A DNA stretch of 46,982 bases from CAWDMC01 sp963803295 (GCA_963803295.1 CAWDMC010000026.1:1-46982); one strand, 5' to 3'. Shown: positions 1 through 8,855, counted from the first letter of the stretch. The notes: generated by a model not told the origin, from the sequence alone. Translations and numbers: made by a program.

Positions 1-1
1 C

Positions 2-244
2 CGACTACGGAAAGATTTCCATAGTCGGAAGAATAGTCTGTTCTATAAGACCGAGAACGGCGCCGAGGTGGGCGATCTGTTCATGAGCCTGATCCATACC
101 TGCGAATTGAACCACGCCAATCCCTTCGACTATCTCACCAAGCTGCAGAAGCACGCCGAGGAGCTGGCGAAGAACCCGGCGGTATGGATGCCTTGGAATT
201 ACTGCCAGACCCTTGCGTCCGGTCCGGGCGAGGATCCCACTTAA
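2..244 (+). CDS. IS66-family transposase, C-terminal end (cut by window edge)
   Basis: The open frame entering from the left edge encodes about 80 residues typical of the IS66 TnpC C-terminus: SRKNSLFYKTENGAEVGDLF, then a segment with NHANPFDYL and the WMPWNY motif close to the stop. IS66 TnpC is a DDE transposase. Only the region after the catalytic core is visible, so it cannot be judged whether the full gene is intact. The stop is TAA at 242-244. The next gene, a serine recombinase, starts about 90 bp later on the same strand. Confidence 0.85.
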   Translation, partial: RLRKDFHSRKNSLFYKTENGAEVGDLFMSLIHTCELNHANPFDYLTKLQKHAEELAKNPAVWMPWNYCQTLASGPGEDPT

Positions 245-270
245 GGCCCACCTGGAGTAGAATGTCTTCC

Positions 271-302
271 GCCTGGCCGGAAACCATCCTCTTCGGCCAG
301 GC
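271..302. repeat. 9-bp inverted repeat after the IS66 fragment
   Basis: GCCTGGCCG (271-279) and CGGCCAGGC (294-302) are perfect reverse complements around a 14-nt loop. No T-run follows, so a rho-independent terminator is not well supported. It lies where the IS66 right end would be expected. Confidence 0.45.
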
Positions 303-334
303 CGGAGCGGCAGTTAAAAAGGGGCGAAAAACGG

Positions 335-976
335 GTGTCCCGCACGGCGAAATTGCGGAAGGTTTTTGGCCACCCCCCTCACCGGGCCCAAACACCGTTC
401 CGGGCAGGCCTCAACGCCCGCGTTTCTACCCAGGATCAGCAGACCATCCCGATGCAGAGCCGGGCCCTGCGCGAATACGCCAAACGTCGGGGCTGGACGA
501 TCGCTCTGCAAGTCAAAGAAATCGGCTCGGGCGCTTCTCAGCGGGAGCGGCGAGAGCAATTGCTGGAGGCCGCACGCCGCCGCGAGATCGACGTCGTGTT
601 AGTCTGGCGGCTGGACCGTTGGGGCCGCTCGGTCACGGACTTGCTGGCAACCTTGCAGGAACTGGAGCATCTGGGCGTCGGCTTCGTGTCGCTAACGGAA
701 GCGCTGGACCTGACGACCCCGGCCGGTCGCGCCATGGCTGGCCTTTTAGCCGTGTTCGCGGAGTTCGAAAGGGAGATTCTGCGGGAACGAGTTCGGGCCG
801 GCCTGGCCCACGCCCGCCAGAACGGCCAACGTCTGGGGAGACCCGCTACGGCAGCTCTCCACGCTGATAAGATCCGGAAGCTCTACCGCGCGGGCACGAG
901 TAAATCCGAAATTGCGCGTCGGTTGCAAATCGGTCGTACCTCCGTACGCCGCATTCTGAAAGAAAGGATTGGGTAA
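335..976 (+). CDS. Serine recombinase (resolvase/invertase family)
   Basis: Site-specific serine recombinase of the resolvase/Pin type. The catalytic core is recognisable: ARVSTQDQQT with the nucleophilic Ser, the VVLVWRLDRWGRS motif, GVGFVSLTEALD, and the FAEFEREILRERVRAGLA helix. It is followed by a Hin-like C-terminal HTH (SKSEIARRLQIGRTSVRRIL). The usual family N-terminus is Met-x-x-A-x-Tyr-ALA-R-V-S. Here the Tyr is Asn (LNARVST) and no Met sits at the normal place, so translation would need the GTG at 335, adding about 25 unusual residues. The 5' end may therefore be damaged. The stop overlaps the next start by one base (TAATG), so the next gene is probably co-translated. Confidence 0.85.
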   Translation: MSRTAKLRKVFGHPPHRAQTPFRAGLNARVSTQDQQTIPMQSRALREYAKRRGWTIALQVKEIGSGASQRERREQLLEAARRREIDVVLVWRLDRWGRSVTDLLATLQELEHLGVGFVSLTEALDLTTPAGRAMAGLLAVFAEFEREILRERVRAGLAHARQNGQRLGRPATAALHADKIRKLYRAGTSKSEIARRLQIGRTSVRRILKERIG

Positions 977-1368
977 TGAGCAGTCCCTCTACGGAATACC
1001 ACAAGATCTGGGTTGAACAGTGCGCGGCAACGGAAGACATCCGCGAACGCTTTGGATTGGAAAGCGCTCTCGATTATCTGGTCGGAGAGAAACTCTTCAG
1101 CTTTGTGGCGGCCTCCGAACAAGATCCCCTGTTCGCGCAAGAGTTGGCCGACTTCGTTGCTGAAATCCGGCGGTTGTTTACCACCGCAGAGATTCGCGCC
1201 TATCTTCGCCACCTGGAGCGTACCAAGTTCCTCGCACCCCCCGAGCCCGATTTAGATAGGGATGATCTGGATGAGGAAGACGAGGAAGAACCTTCGCCAG
1301 CCCATCCGGTGATCGGTGCACAGGAACTGCTGCGGTATTCCCGTGTGCGGCAACTTCTCCAGGATTGA
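976..1368 (+). CDS. Conserved hypothetical protein with acidic C-terminal tail
   Basis: 130 residues, starting with ATG inside the TAATG overlap with the recombinase stop. The N-terminal two thirds look helical (AATEDIRERFGLESALDYLV, FVAEIRRLFTTAEIRAYL). They are followed by a very acidic stretch around residues 92-105 (DLDRDDLDEEDEEE) and a short basic end. No catalytic motif, signal peptide or membrane segment is visible. The tight coupling to the recombinase suggests an accessory or cargo protein of the same mobile unit. I do not recognise the family. Confidence 0.7.
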   Translation: MSSPSTEYHKIWVEQCAATEDIRERFGLESALDYLVGEKLFSFVAASEQDPLFAQELADFVAEIRRLFTTAEIRAYLRHLERTKFLAPPEPDLDRDDLDEEDEEEPSPAHPVIGAQELLRYSRVRQLLQD

Positions 1369-1390
1369 GGCAGCGCGGAGGACTTCATCG

Positions 1391-1759
1391 ATGCCCAAAC
1401 TCAAAAGGGACCCAGTGCGAGAGGACCGAATCCACAACGAAGCGATCGTGGACGCTTATGGGCCGGAAGAGCAGGCCCTGGGCTGGTATTACTACCTGGA
1501 GAACAAAATCCACTTCCCGTTCCAGGCCGAATGTCGCCGGACCAAGGCGGTTTCGCCCCTCCTCAAGGGTGAACGGGTCGAAGTCCGGCACTTGGCACCG
1601 GAAGACGCCTGCACCGCTGACATGCTCGTACAGATCCACTGGCACGGCCGCAAAATGGCCGTGCCCCTGTCCCAACTGATCGGAATAGATGTAAACGAAT
1701 CAACTGCCGACGCCATCGCCGACTGGCATTATTGGGTGGCCCAAGGCTACTGCTTCTGA
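1391..1759 (+). CDS. CcbP-like calcium-binding protein
   Basis: 122 residues from ATG 1391, with ribosome-binding site GGAGG at 1377-1381. The sequence follows the cyanobacterial calcium-binding CcbP family: a basic N-terminus (MPKLKRDPVREDRI), the block EEQALGWYYYLENKIHFPF, a central segment ending in VPLSQLIGIDVN, and the closing motif ADAIADWHYWVAQGY. In Anabaena CcbP binds Ca2+ and influences heterocyst differentiation. That role cannot apply here, and these homologues often sit in mobile regions. It lies between a recombinase operon and an HTH gene, so it is probably carried by the mobile block. A cytoplasmic location is expected, as no signal peptide is present. Confidence 0.8.
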   Translation: MPKLKRDPVREDRIHNEAIVDAYGPEEQALGWYYYLENKIHFPFQAECRRTKAVSPLLKGERVEVRHLAPEDACTADMLVQIHWHGRKMAVPLSQLIGIDVNESTADAIADWHYWVAQGYCF

Positions 1760-1807
1760 TTCACCACCCAACCCCACCGATCTACGCAGACCTACCGAAA
1801 GCTCACG

Positions 1808-2330
1808 GTGCAACTCCCGCTCCCCATAGCCGATCGCGTGCGATATCCGGCCGCCCTGGTCGACAGAGTCCGGGATCTGGCGCACGGCTTACCCGATGCG
1901 GAGATCGGGAACCAGCTCAAGCGTGAAGGACATGCCAGCCCCAAAGGTAGGCCGTATACCACACGCATTGTGCGGTGGATCCGTTGGCGCTATCAGATTC
2001 CTCCCGTGACACTCCAGAGGCCGGAGGAGCTGACAATGCAACTACGGCTCGGCGGGCGGCGGGACGTCGTGAGTTTGAGATGTGACACTCCAGAGGCCGG
2101 AGGAGCTGACCGTGCAACAGGTGGCCCAGCACTTTGGAGTCAACAAGTACGTAGTCTACTATTGGATCAAGCGCAGCGTGATCCATGCTCGGCGGCTGAA
2201 CCAACGAATGCCATACTGGATAACGCTGACTGGGTCAGACGAGCAGAGACTCCAGGACCGGGTGCGCAACTCGACTAAACTACAAAAAGGCAGAGTATCC
2301 CCAAACGCTACAGATGAGGGTGCATTATGA
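1808..2330 (+). pseudogene. HTH/recombinase-tail-like gene split by a 76-bp duplication
   Basis: Two pieces of one protein lie in different frames. From GTG 1808 the first piece reads VRDLAHGLPDAEIGNQL and continues to IRWRYQIPPVTLQRPEEL, resembling the tail domain of large serine recombinases. The second piece, from 2082, repeats VTLQRPEELT and continues VQQVAQHFGVNKYVVYYW, an HTH segment ending in MPYWITL. A 76-bp insertion (76 = 3x25+1) bounded by 29-bp identical repeats causes the shift. Deleting 2006-2081 fuses the two pieces in frame, giving about 148 residues. The stop at 2330 overlaps the start of the repA relic at 2314. Confidence 0.7.
2006..2118. repeat. Direct repeat pair (29 bp identical, 35/37 extended) flanking 47 bp
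   Basis: Copies at 2006-2034 and 2082-2110 are identical over 29 bp. They extend to 2042 and 2118 with two mismatches. The period is 76 bp. The pair lies inside the HTH gene and creates its frameshift. Recombination or slippage between the copies would delete exactly 76 bp and restore the frame. Confidence 0.9.
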
Positions 2331-3051
2331 AACGCCCGTCCCCTTCGGGCAGGATCGCCTAGTACCCATCTGGGTAGCGACCCTCGCCGTTCTCCAGAAA
2401 AGCCGTGTTGTCCGTTTTCGCAGCCCGTCTGAGTTGCTCGATTACTTTGAACTGCCAAGAACGGCTATCACTACAAGCGGATCATCGAAGGTTTCCAGCG
2501 CATCTTCGGAGCCACGATCTTCTTCGGGACAGAAGAGCAACGCCAACAAGCTGCCGTGGCGAATTCAATCCGCTTCCACTTCTTTGATCGAATGGAGCTC
2601 TGGTATAACCGCTCGGAGACTCCAGAACTCGCCCGCGAAGGGCACAGCAACTTGATCACGCTTAGTGAAGCGTTCTATCGTGAAATCGACCAGCACAAGA
2701 TTTTCGTTGAGCGCAAGGTTGTGGCGGCCCTGGCCAATGCGCCGGGGACGCTTGACCTTTATGTCTGGCTTGTCTGGAGGAGTTGGTCATTGCGGGGTAC
2801 TCAGTTTGCTTATGTCCCCCTGTTTGGCAAAGCAGGTCTCGCGAATCAATTGGGCTCTACAGAGTATGTGCGCGACAGGCGCTTCCGGGGAAAAATTGGT
2901 TCAGTGGCTCAGAGAAATCAAAGTATGGTGGCCAGAATGCCCCGCGGCCGTGTCATCCAACGGTCTATTTCTCGTCACTGCCGGAGCGAAAAGCACACCG
3001 GCGATAAAAGCTGCAAAATTGGGAAGCTCAACCACCAGCCGCCGCCTCTAA
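2314..3051 (+). pseudogene. repA: Plasmid RepA-type replication initiator, frameshifted
   Basis: Three frames together give a RepA_C-type plasmid initiator. From ATG 2314: YETPVPFGQDRLVPIWVATL and SPSELLDYFELP. A shift near 2460 leads to HYKRIIEGFQRIFGATIFFG, then NLITLSEAFYREIDQHKIF, TLDLYVWLVWRSWSLRG, and PLFGKAGLANQLG followed by YVRDRRFR. A second shift near 2890 leads to LVQWLREIKVWWPECPAAV, with the stop at 3051. These initiators bind plasmid iterons and recruit the replisome. The start overlaps the HTH pseudogene. With two frame changes it is unlikely to be functional, unless the shifts are consensus errors. It marks the left end of the window as plasmid-derived. Confidence 0.75.
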
Positions 3052-3072
3052 TCTTCTCCCCTTGCCTAATCT

Positions 3073-4446
3073 AGGCTTTTTCCGAGCCTGCGCTCGGAAG
3101 AAGTGGCCCCTCTCGGGACAGCTCTTGGGATAGCGGCTTATCGAAATTGGAAACTGGGAATGCGAAGCTCGGCTTGCGAGGGAGCCCGGATTGAGGTTAG
3201 CCTCCTCGGAGTTGGTAGGCGATTCGGAGGAGCACCCGTCATGCAGGACCCCTTGAGCGATCGTTATCGGCAGCTTCTGGAAGGCTCTTATGATTGCGTT
3301 GATCGCATCGTGCTCAACGCGCACTTTCGCATGGGTCACTCCGGCGGTGGGTCCCGAGCCTGGTGGCAGAAGCTCTATGGCTCGGAAGAGCATCTCGACA
3401 ACGCCCACCTCATGCGGATGGTGGGCCGCTTCAGCCGTCGCCTGCGGGCTTTCGCCAAGGCCCGAGGCATTCCCGTGATCGAATGCAAGCGCGGCGAGAA
3501 ACACCAGATCGGCGAAGAGTACCTGGCCCGTCATACGGGTAAGCCGGGGTGTTTCTGATTTTGATCGGCAAGGCTCAGGCCCCCGTTTGGGAAGCGACCG
3601 GCAAACACCACCTGGAGTGGAAAAAGCCCATGCCCTACGTTAACCATTACTCCTTCCACATCTGGATGCCGAGTGGGGACACGTCACGATCAAAGTCTCC
3701 CGGCCATCCGCCCTTTCCGGCGCAGGTGATCTTGAACGGTCATGAGTATGTGGCCTGCCAAGCTCTGCGCCAGAAGATCGAGTTCAAGAAGGAAGGTAAT
3801 TGTTTTACCCAAGTCCAAGACACCGCCGCCCTGGCTCAGGTCGCAGACACCTTGTCCGAAGAGCGGATGATAGGGCGCTTGAGCGCAGTGGCGGAGCGTT
3901 GGATTTACATCACCTGCCTCTGTTTCGCACTCAGCCGGGAGGAGCAGGAGCGAAGCGAATTTCACTACCAGTACTCCGTCTACCAGGGCGAATACAGCCG
4001 CAACCTGCTCTTTTAGCGAGGCGCTCGAATGGAGCAGGTGTTTCAAGCGATGGTGGATCGCAACCGTGCGTCTTTGGGGATTGGGTGCATCAAGACCATC
4101 CTGCGATACAAACGAAGGCCCACGTTTAACAAGGACCGCGCGGCCCGGCGTTGGAAAGTCGTGGTCGAGAAACCTACGTATGATCTGACGGTCTTCAAGG
4201 TCCTCGGCGGACGCTTGACCCTGAAGGTCTGTAACAAAGGCGAACGCGTGCTGCGCCTGGAAGCGCTGGTCCATAGGCACAGAGGAGCTGGATTGTGGTC
4301 GAGATTTGAGCCGCTTCCCATGCATCGTGGTGCGTCTGCGGAAAACCTTGGAACGGTTCGTGAAATCCTTGCTTAGGTGGACTGCTGCTTTATCGCCGAC
4401 GAAACCCTGGAAGAACTGCCGCGGCCGGCGACGGTGGGCAAGAGCC
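3073..4446 (+). mobile_element. Copy A of the unclassified hairpin-ended element, 3' truncated
   Basis: It begins AGGCTTTTTCCGAG, as copy B does at 38335. The same hairpin is kept: TTTTTCCGAG (3077-3086), a 6-nt loop, then CTCGGAAGAA (3093-3102) with one T-G wobble. It contains a decayed version of the copy B gene (3241-4446) and loses similarity to copy B after about 4446, before the right-end palindrome. It directly follows the repA relic. Confidence 0.75.
3241..4446 (+). pseudogene. Decayed paralogue of the 539-aa element protein
   Basis: From ATG 3241 (MQDPLSDRYRQLLEGSYDC) the sequence follows the copy B protein at 38459 closely, e.g. MVGRFSRRLRAFAKARGIP, PYVNHYSFHIW, FPAQVILNGHEYVACQA, LSEERMIGRLSAVAERWIY and VVVEKPTYDLTVFKV. 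Lesions: a frame change near 3555, a short scrambled stretch near 3665-3705 where the frame shifts and returns, a stop at 4014-4016 where copy B has Gln, another frame change near 4280, and truncation after LPRPATVGKSR near 4446. The function of the family is unknown to me. A second long minus-strand ORF here is a shadow. Confidence 0.8.
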
Positions 4447-4812
4447 GGGCACCCACGATGGTCTTGAGAAGGACACCCCTGCGACGCGGCCGGTTGTGCC
4501 CAAACCGACGGAGTCAGCACGCCTGGAATCGTTCCCGCGGTGGGCGGGCTGCATCATCGATACGACTGGCAGCAGGCTGCCTGAAGAGAACGCAGTTCAG
4601 GCTAGACGTGTGCCACACAAAGAAGTCGGTGTCTGTGTCGTAGCCTTCAGGCCAAGCGTGGTTCCCTTCCGAGCTGCCGGGCTGGACCATTTAGCCCTCC
4701 TGAAAAGTCCTGCTTCGCCGCGAGTAAGGCCGGAATCCGGCTCAGATTCAGTTTTGTCGACCGACAGGCCTGGTTTGACCTGCCGTTTGCTTAAGATGTA
4801 GAATCCGCGGTA
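4447..4812. other. Gap between copy A and the TPR genes
   Basis: No convincing gene. A piece near 4496-4586 can be read as VVPKPTESARLESFPRW followed in another frame by GLHHRYDWQQAA and a stop. This resembles the C-terminal end of integrase-core transposases, but the match is too short to call. It is probably the right flank of the truncated element plus the 5' region of the TPR gene. Confidence 0.4.
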
Positions 4813-6795
4813 ATGCGTAAGCTGGCTGGTCAAGCGCCAAGGTGCAAGCAACACATAGAGATCGCCCTCTTCCTCACACTGCTGGTCACTTCCTTGGCCG
4901 TTCCACACGTCTGTCTCCTTAGCCAGGAGCCTTCACAGGAAACCAGTTCTCACTTTCGGGCTGCTCAAAAGGCAGCAACGGACGGTGAGCTTGATCGCGC
5001 TGTGGCTGAATACAAGAGAGTGCTCGCGCTCGACCCGGACCTTGTTGAAGCGCGCGTCAATCTCGGTCTGACCTATCATGCGCTGGGAGAATACCAATTG
5101 GCGATTCTTGAGCTCGAAAGGGCCTTGCAGACGCAACCCAATTTATTTCCGGGAAATCTCTTCCTTGGGATTGAATACGCCAAACTGGGTCCTACGAGTA
5201 AGGCCGTCCCTTTTCTCAGGCGAGCTTTGCAGACGAAGCCCTCGGACCTAGAGGCCAGAAGTGCTCTCGCTCGCTGTTTGCTCTCACAGGGAGATTACAG
5301 GGGAGCAGCAGAGCAGTTGCGCACTCTATTCACGCTCGAACCGGACAAGCAGCAAGCTTGGTACTCTCTAGGGCATAGCTATCTGGAAATGGTGACCAGC
5401 TTGATAAAGGGCAAGGCCGTTCGCAACGGTAGGTCCGCATGGACGAAGAGACTGGCGGGCGATCTACAGGCCGAAGGTGGAGGGATGTCGCTGAATGACG
5501 CTGTTTCCTCCTACCGGCAGGCACTCGCGGTCGAGCCCTCCCAGCCGGGCTTACACGCACAATTAGGTCGTGTCTATCTACGCGAATCCAAAGTCGAGGC
5601 GGCGGAGCAGCAATTCCGGAGCGAGCTCGAACTCGACTCGCTCAATGAAGAAGCCCTGATCGGTCTAGCGGAGGTGAATCTCGCCAAAGGCGATGCCATC
5701 TCGGCACTAAGGAATACCTCGAAATTATGGGCGGTTTACCCGCCCTTCCTTGCTGAACTGCATGTCTTCCCCTCCATCGGTCTGTTGCCCGAATTGGTAG
5801 GTAAGCTAACCCACGACGTGTATCAGCAGCCCGACAGTCCCGCTCGGTCCTTCTTGCTTTCGGCTCTGTACGGCCTCGCGGGAGACACCAAAAGGCGCCA
5901 AGAACAGTTGTCAATCTTCGAGACTCGCTTGGCGAGTTGGCAGAGTCTCCCCACGATCGCGAACTCGCGGGAATCGTCTGATTCGGCATGTCACTCTCAT
6001 CGTTACAAGTCATGCGTGGACTTGCTCGGCTTGAGCAAAAACCTGAAATCGGCAGACAGGCTGCTGTTAGGGAAGGCCTATTTTCGGCTGCAGCAGCCAG
6101 TCCCTGCTTCTGATGGGTTCGCGTCGGCATTGGGAAGGGACTCGAACAACCTGGAAGCCATGTATTGGCTGGTTCGGGCGTACATAAAGCTGGCCAACGA
6201 TTGCTTTACTGAACTGACTCGAATGTTCCCAGATTCGTGGCGTGTACATGAGCTTCGTGGTGAGGACTATCGAGTGCGCATCGATTATGCAGACGCGATC
6301 AAGGAATATCAAATCGCCGCCAGCCTGAAGCCGAACGCGGCTGAACTTCATGAGAACTTGGCGGACCTCTACCTGAGCCTGCATGAGAAGCCGGTCGCGG
6401 AGGCCAAGGCTGAACTGGAAAAGGCGCTCGATTTGGATCCGTCCCGGGCGCACTCCTTGTATTTGTGCGGAAAGATTTACCTGATGGAGCGCAAATACGA
6501 GACTGCAATCCCTGTCCTTAAAAAGGCGCTGCGGTTTGAACCAGACCTGTTGGAGGCGCATGCAGGCCTGGGGAGGGCCCTGTTGCGAATCGGGAACCCG
6601 GAACTTGCTGTTCGCGAATTGGAAATCGCAGCTAACACTGATTACTATGGCGATCTCCACTACCAACTCTACGAGGGTTATCGTCAGCTCGGAAAGGCCG
6701 AGCTGGCACAGAGGGCGCTCATCCGATCACAGGAGCTTCGGAAAGAATCGGTCGCGAACCAGATGGCGAAGGTTGAGTCGGTGGAGTCGGAATAG
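4813..6795 (+). CDS. Secreted TPR-repeat protein (paralogue 1)
   Basis: 660 residues from ATG 4813. The N-terminus has a hydrophobic segment (ALFLTLLVTSLAVPHV, about residues 19-34), consistent with a signal peptide or membrane anchor. From about residue 47 TPR units follow at roughly 34-residue spacing: DRAVAEYKRVLALDPDLVEA, YQLAILELERALQTQPN, AVPFLRRALQTKPSDLEA and others. A final group runs between about residues 490 and 640 (ADAIKEYQIAASLKPNAAEL, YETAIPVLKKALRFEPD). TPR solenoids mediate protein-protein contacts. Acidobacteria commonly carry such secreted TPR proteins beside CRTAC1-like and TonB genes, but the partner is unknown. Its stop (TAG 6793-6795) touches the next start at 6796, so the two paralogues are likely one transcription unit. 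Confidence 0.85.
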   Translation: MRKLAGQAPRCKQHIEIALFLTLLVTSLAVPHVCLLSQEPSQETSSHFRAAQKAATDGELDRAVAEYKRVLALDPDLVEARVNLGLTYHALGEYQLAILELERALQTQPNLFPGNLFLGIEYAKLGPTSKAVPFLRRALQTKPSDLEARSALARCLLSQGDYRGAAEQLRTLFTLEPDKQQAWYSLGHSYLEMVTSLIKGKAVRNGRSAWTKRLAGDLQAEGGGMSLNDAVSSYRQALAVEPSQPGLHAQLGRVYLRESKVEAAEQQFRSELELDSLNEEALIGLAEVNLAKGDAISALRNTSKLWAVYPPFLAELHVFPSIGLLPELVGKLTHDVYQQPDSPARSFLLSALYGLAGDTKRRQEQLSIFETRLASWQSLPTIANSRESSDSACHSHRYKSCVDLLGLSKNLKSADRLLLGKAYFRLQQPVPASDGFASALGRDSNNLEAMYWLVRAYIKLANDCFTELTRMFPDSWRVHELRGEDYRVRIDYADAIKEYQIAASLKPNAAELHENLADLYLSLHEKPVAEAKAELEKALDLDPSRAHSLYLCGKIYLMERKYETAIPVLKKALRFEPDLLEAHAGLGRALLRIGNPELAVRELEIAANTDYYGDLHYQLYEGYRQLGKAELAQRALIRSQELRKESVANQMAKVESVESE

Positions 6796-8653
6796 ATGAA
6801 ACAGCCAGTTAAAGGAGCGCGATACTCTTCATGGAAACCCAAGAGAGCTCTTGAGAGCCCATCCGCACGCGATTTCAAGGGAGTTCTTTCAGCTCTACTG
6901 CTGATCGCCGCTTCGGTTATATCCGTGCCCGGAGCGCTGGGCCAAACGCAGCCACCCGACTTGGCGGCAATCCAAACCCGATTCATGCGGGCGAGCGAGG
7001 CCGAGAAAGGCTGGAAACCTGGATCTCGCGGCCAAAGAGTACCAGGAGATCTTACGTCTGCGCCCCGAGATGGCTGAGATTCACAACAAGTTGGGATTCA
7101 TCTATTTTCTCCAGACCCGGTATCCTGAGGCTATTCGAGCGTTTAAAGAGGCGCTCCGTTTGAAGCCCGGCCTGTTCACCTCCAATCTGGGTTTGGGGAT
7201 GTCTCTATTCCGCTATAGCTCTTTTGAAGAAGCTGTTGTTCCTCTCAAAGCCGCTCACGATCTCAATCCCGCCGACCCGCAGGGTATGTTTTTCCTTGGA
7301 TCGACGTATCTCTCACTCGAAAGATTCGAGGAGGCGGTGCCGCTGTTTCTACAGCTCGTCCGCGTGTCACCTCAAGATCAGGACGCGCTCTACGCGCTGA
7401 CTCTGGCCGCTGAAAAACTTTACGTTGAGTGTTTCGTGAGCCTGGCCAGGCTTTACCCTGAGAGTGCGCGCGCTCATCAGATTCAAGCTCAACGCCTTGC
7501 CATCTCCAGAAAGTGGGACGAAGCTATTGCGGAGTTTCAGAAGGCCTTGGCCGCTTCGCCACGCCTGGAGCAAGTTCATCTTGCGATCGGAGACATCTAC
7601 GCAAAGCAGGGGCTGCAGGCCCAGGCAGGGGCAGAATATGAAAAGGAGTTAGCCATCAACCCCTTCGAACCTCTCGCTCGTGCAGGACTTGAGAAGGTCA
7701 CGCGGACTGAATTTACATCCAGGGGGGCGCCTGTTGCTGCCCGCAGTTCTTCTGCGACCGTAGCCCCCGACTCTTCCCGTCTTGAGTTCTTGGTTCAAAG
7801 CCGGCAATGCCCGGAAGCTCTGGCGCTAATGAACGCGATTCCAGAAGGCGGCTCCTCGCCTGCGATTCCTTGGCAATGGAAAGTCCAGTGTCTCCTCGAG
7901 CTCGGTGACTTCGATTCCCTGATAAACGCTTTGGCAAAGACGCGATCCGACGATGTCGAAGCGCTGTACTGGAAGGGACTCGCGATGCAGCAACTCACCT
8001 TTCAGACTTATGAACCACTAACGCACCTGGAACATGACTCCGCTCGCGTCCACGAGTTGACAGGCCGGTTGGCTGCCGAGAGTGATGACGAATTAGCCGC
8101 CCTGCGAGAATTTAGGTTGGCTGAAGCGCGTGATCCCGATCTGCCCGGAATACACTATGCGATCGGACATATCCTCATGCGAAATCGGCAACTGCAGAAT
8201 GCGGTGAGCGAGTTCCTGGCGGAGCTTAAGGCCGATCCCTACAATCCCGTGGTCCAGTGTGAGCTCGGAAGCGCCTACTTGAATCTTCGTAAGCCCGACG
8301 AAGGCATTCCTCTGCTGGAGGCAGGCCTCGAAAGGCGCCCCGATTTGGTGGATGCTCATCGGGACTTGGGAAGAGCGTATGGACAGAAAGGCAATTGGGA
8401 AAAGGCAATCACTCAGTTCCAGGTTGTTGCAGCGGCCCGCCCCGACGATTACTCGATTCACATGTTACTGGGCGACGCCTACAGAAAGCTCGGTCGTATA
8501 ACCGAAGCCGAGGCAGAATTCCGCAATGGCAGAGAGCAGCAGGCCGCGGATTTAGCAAAAACACAGGGCCTTGCCAAATCAATCCTCCATCAAGACGGGA
8601 GTCCTTCCTCAGAAGCGCTAACGGCTCCTTCTGAGAGCAAGAAGCCCCACTGA
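6796..8653 (+). pseudogene. Secreted TPR-repeat protein (paralogue 2), single-base frameshift
   Basis: ATG 6796 opens a frame with a hydrophobic export segment (VLSALLLIAASVISVPGALG) and the start of a TPR (IQTRFMRASEAEK). At 7006-7010 (GAAAGG) the frame is lost. Reading from GCT at 7011 gives AGNLDLAAKEYQEILRLRPE and runs into the long frame ending at 8653, with TPRs such as YPEAIRAFKEALRLKPGL, WDEAIAEFQKALAASPR and NWEKAITQFQVVAAARPDD. Removing one base from the A/G run joins them into a protein of about 618 residues, close to paralogue 1 in length and layout. Because the lesion is one base in a short homopolymer, a consensus error is as likely as a real mutation. Confidence 0.8.
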
Positions 8654-8799
8654 GATCGGATGAGCCGCCTCGTGTTTCTTGCAGTTTTTTCAATGAAGGC
8701 CTTGTTGAATTGATGCCTCACTCTCCGCTTCAAGCCTACGCTGGCGACATTCGCCCGGGACATCAATAAAAGGCAACATCGTCTTACGAGCACCAGGTC

Positions 8800-8825
8800 C
8801 AGCGAATTAGTTCAGCGAATTAGTT
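8800..8825. repeat. Two tandem 13-bp repeats beside the TonB-receptor promoter
   Basis: CAGCGAATTAGTT occurs at 8800-8812 and again at 8813-8825, ending one base before the -35 box at 8827. Tandem units of this size just upstream of a -35 box could be an activator or repressor site. No regulator gene lies next to it. Confidence 0.6.
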
Positions 8826-8826
8826 C

Positions 8827-8855
8827 TTGACAGGCATTTGGTGCTGTGCTATAGG
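8827..8855 (+). promoter_or_regulatory. Sigma70-type promoter for the TonB-dependent receptor
   Basis: TTGACA at 8827-8832, a 17-nt spacer, and TATAGG at 8850-8855. This is a perfect -35 box with a good -10 box, about 160 bp upstream of the receptor start at 9014. No other promoter in the window is as clear for this gene. Confidence 0.65.

Noticed and set aside
184..867. 227-aa plus-strand ORF overlapping the serine recombinase
   Set aside because: Low-complexity Arg/Pro/Gly-rich sequence in another frame of a recognised gene.
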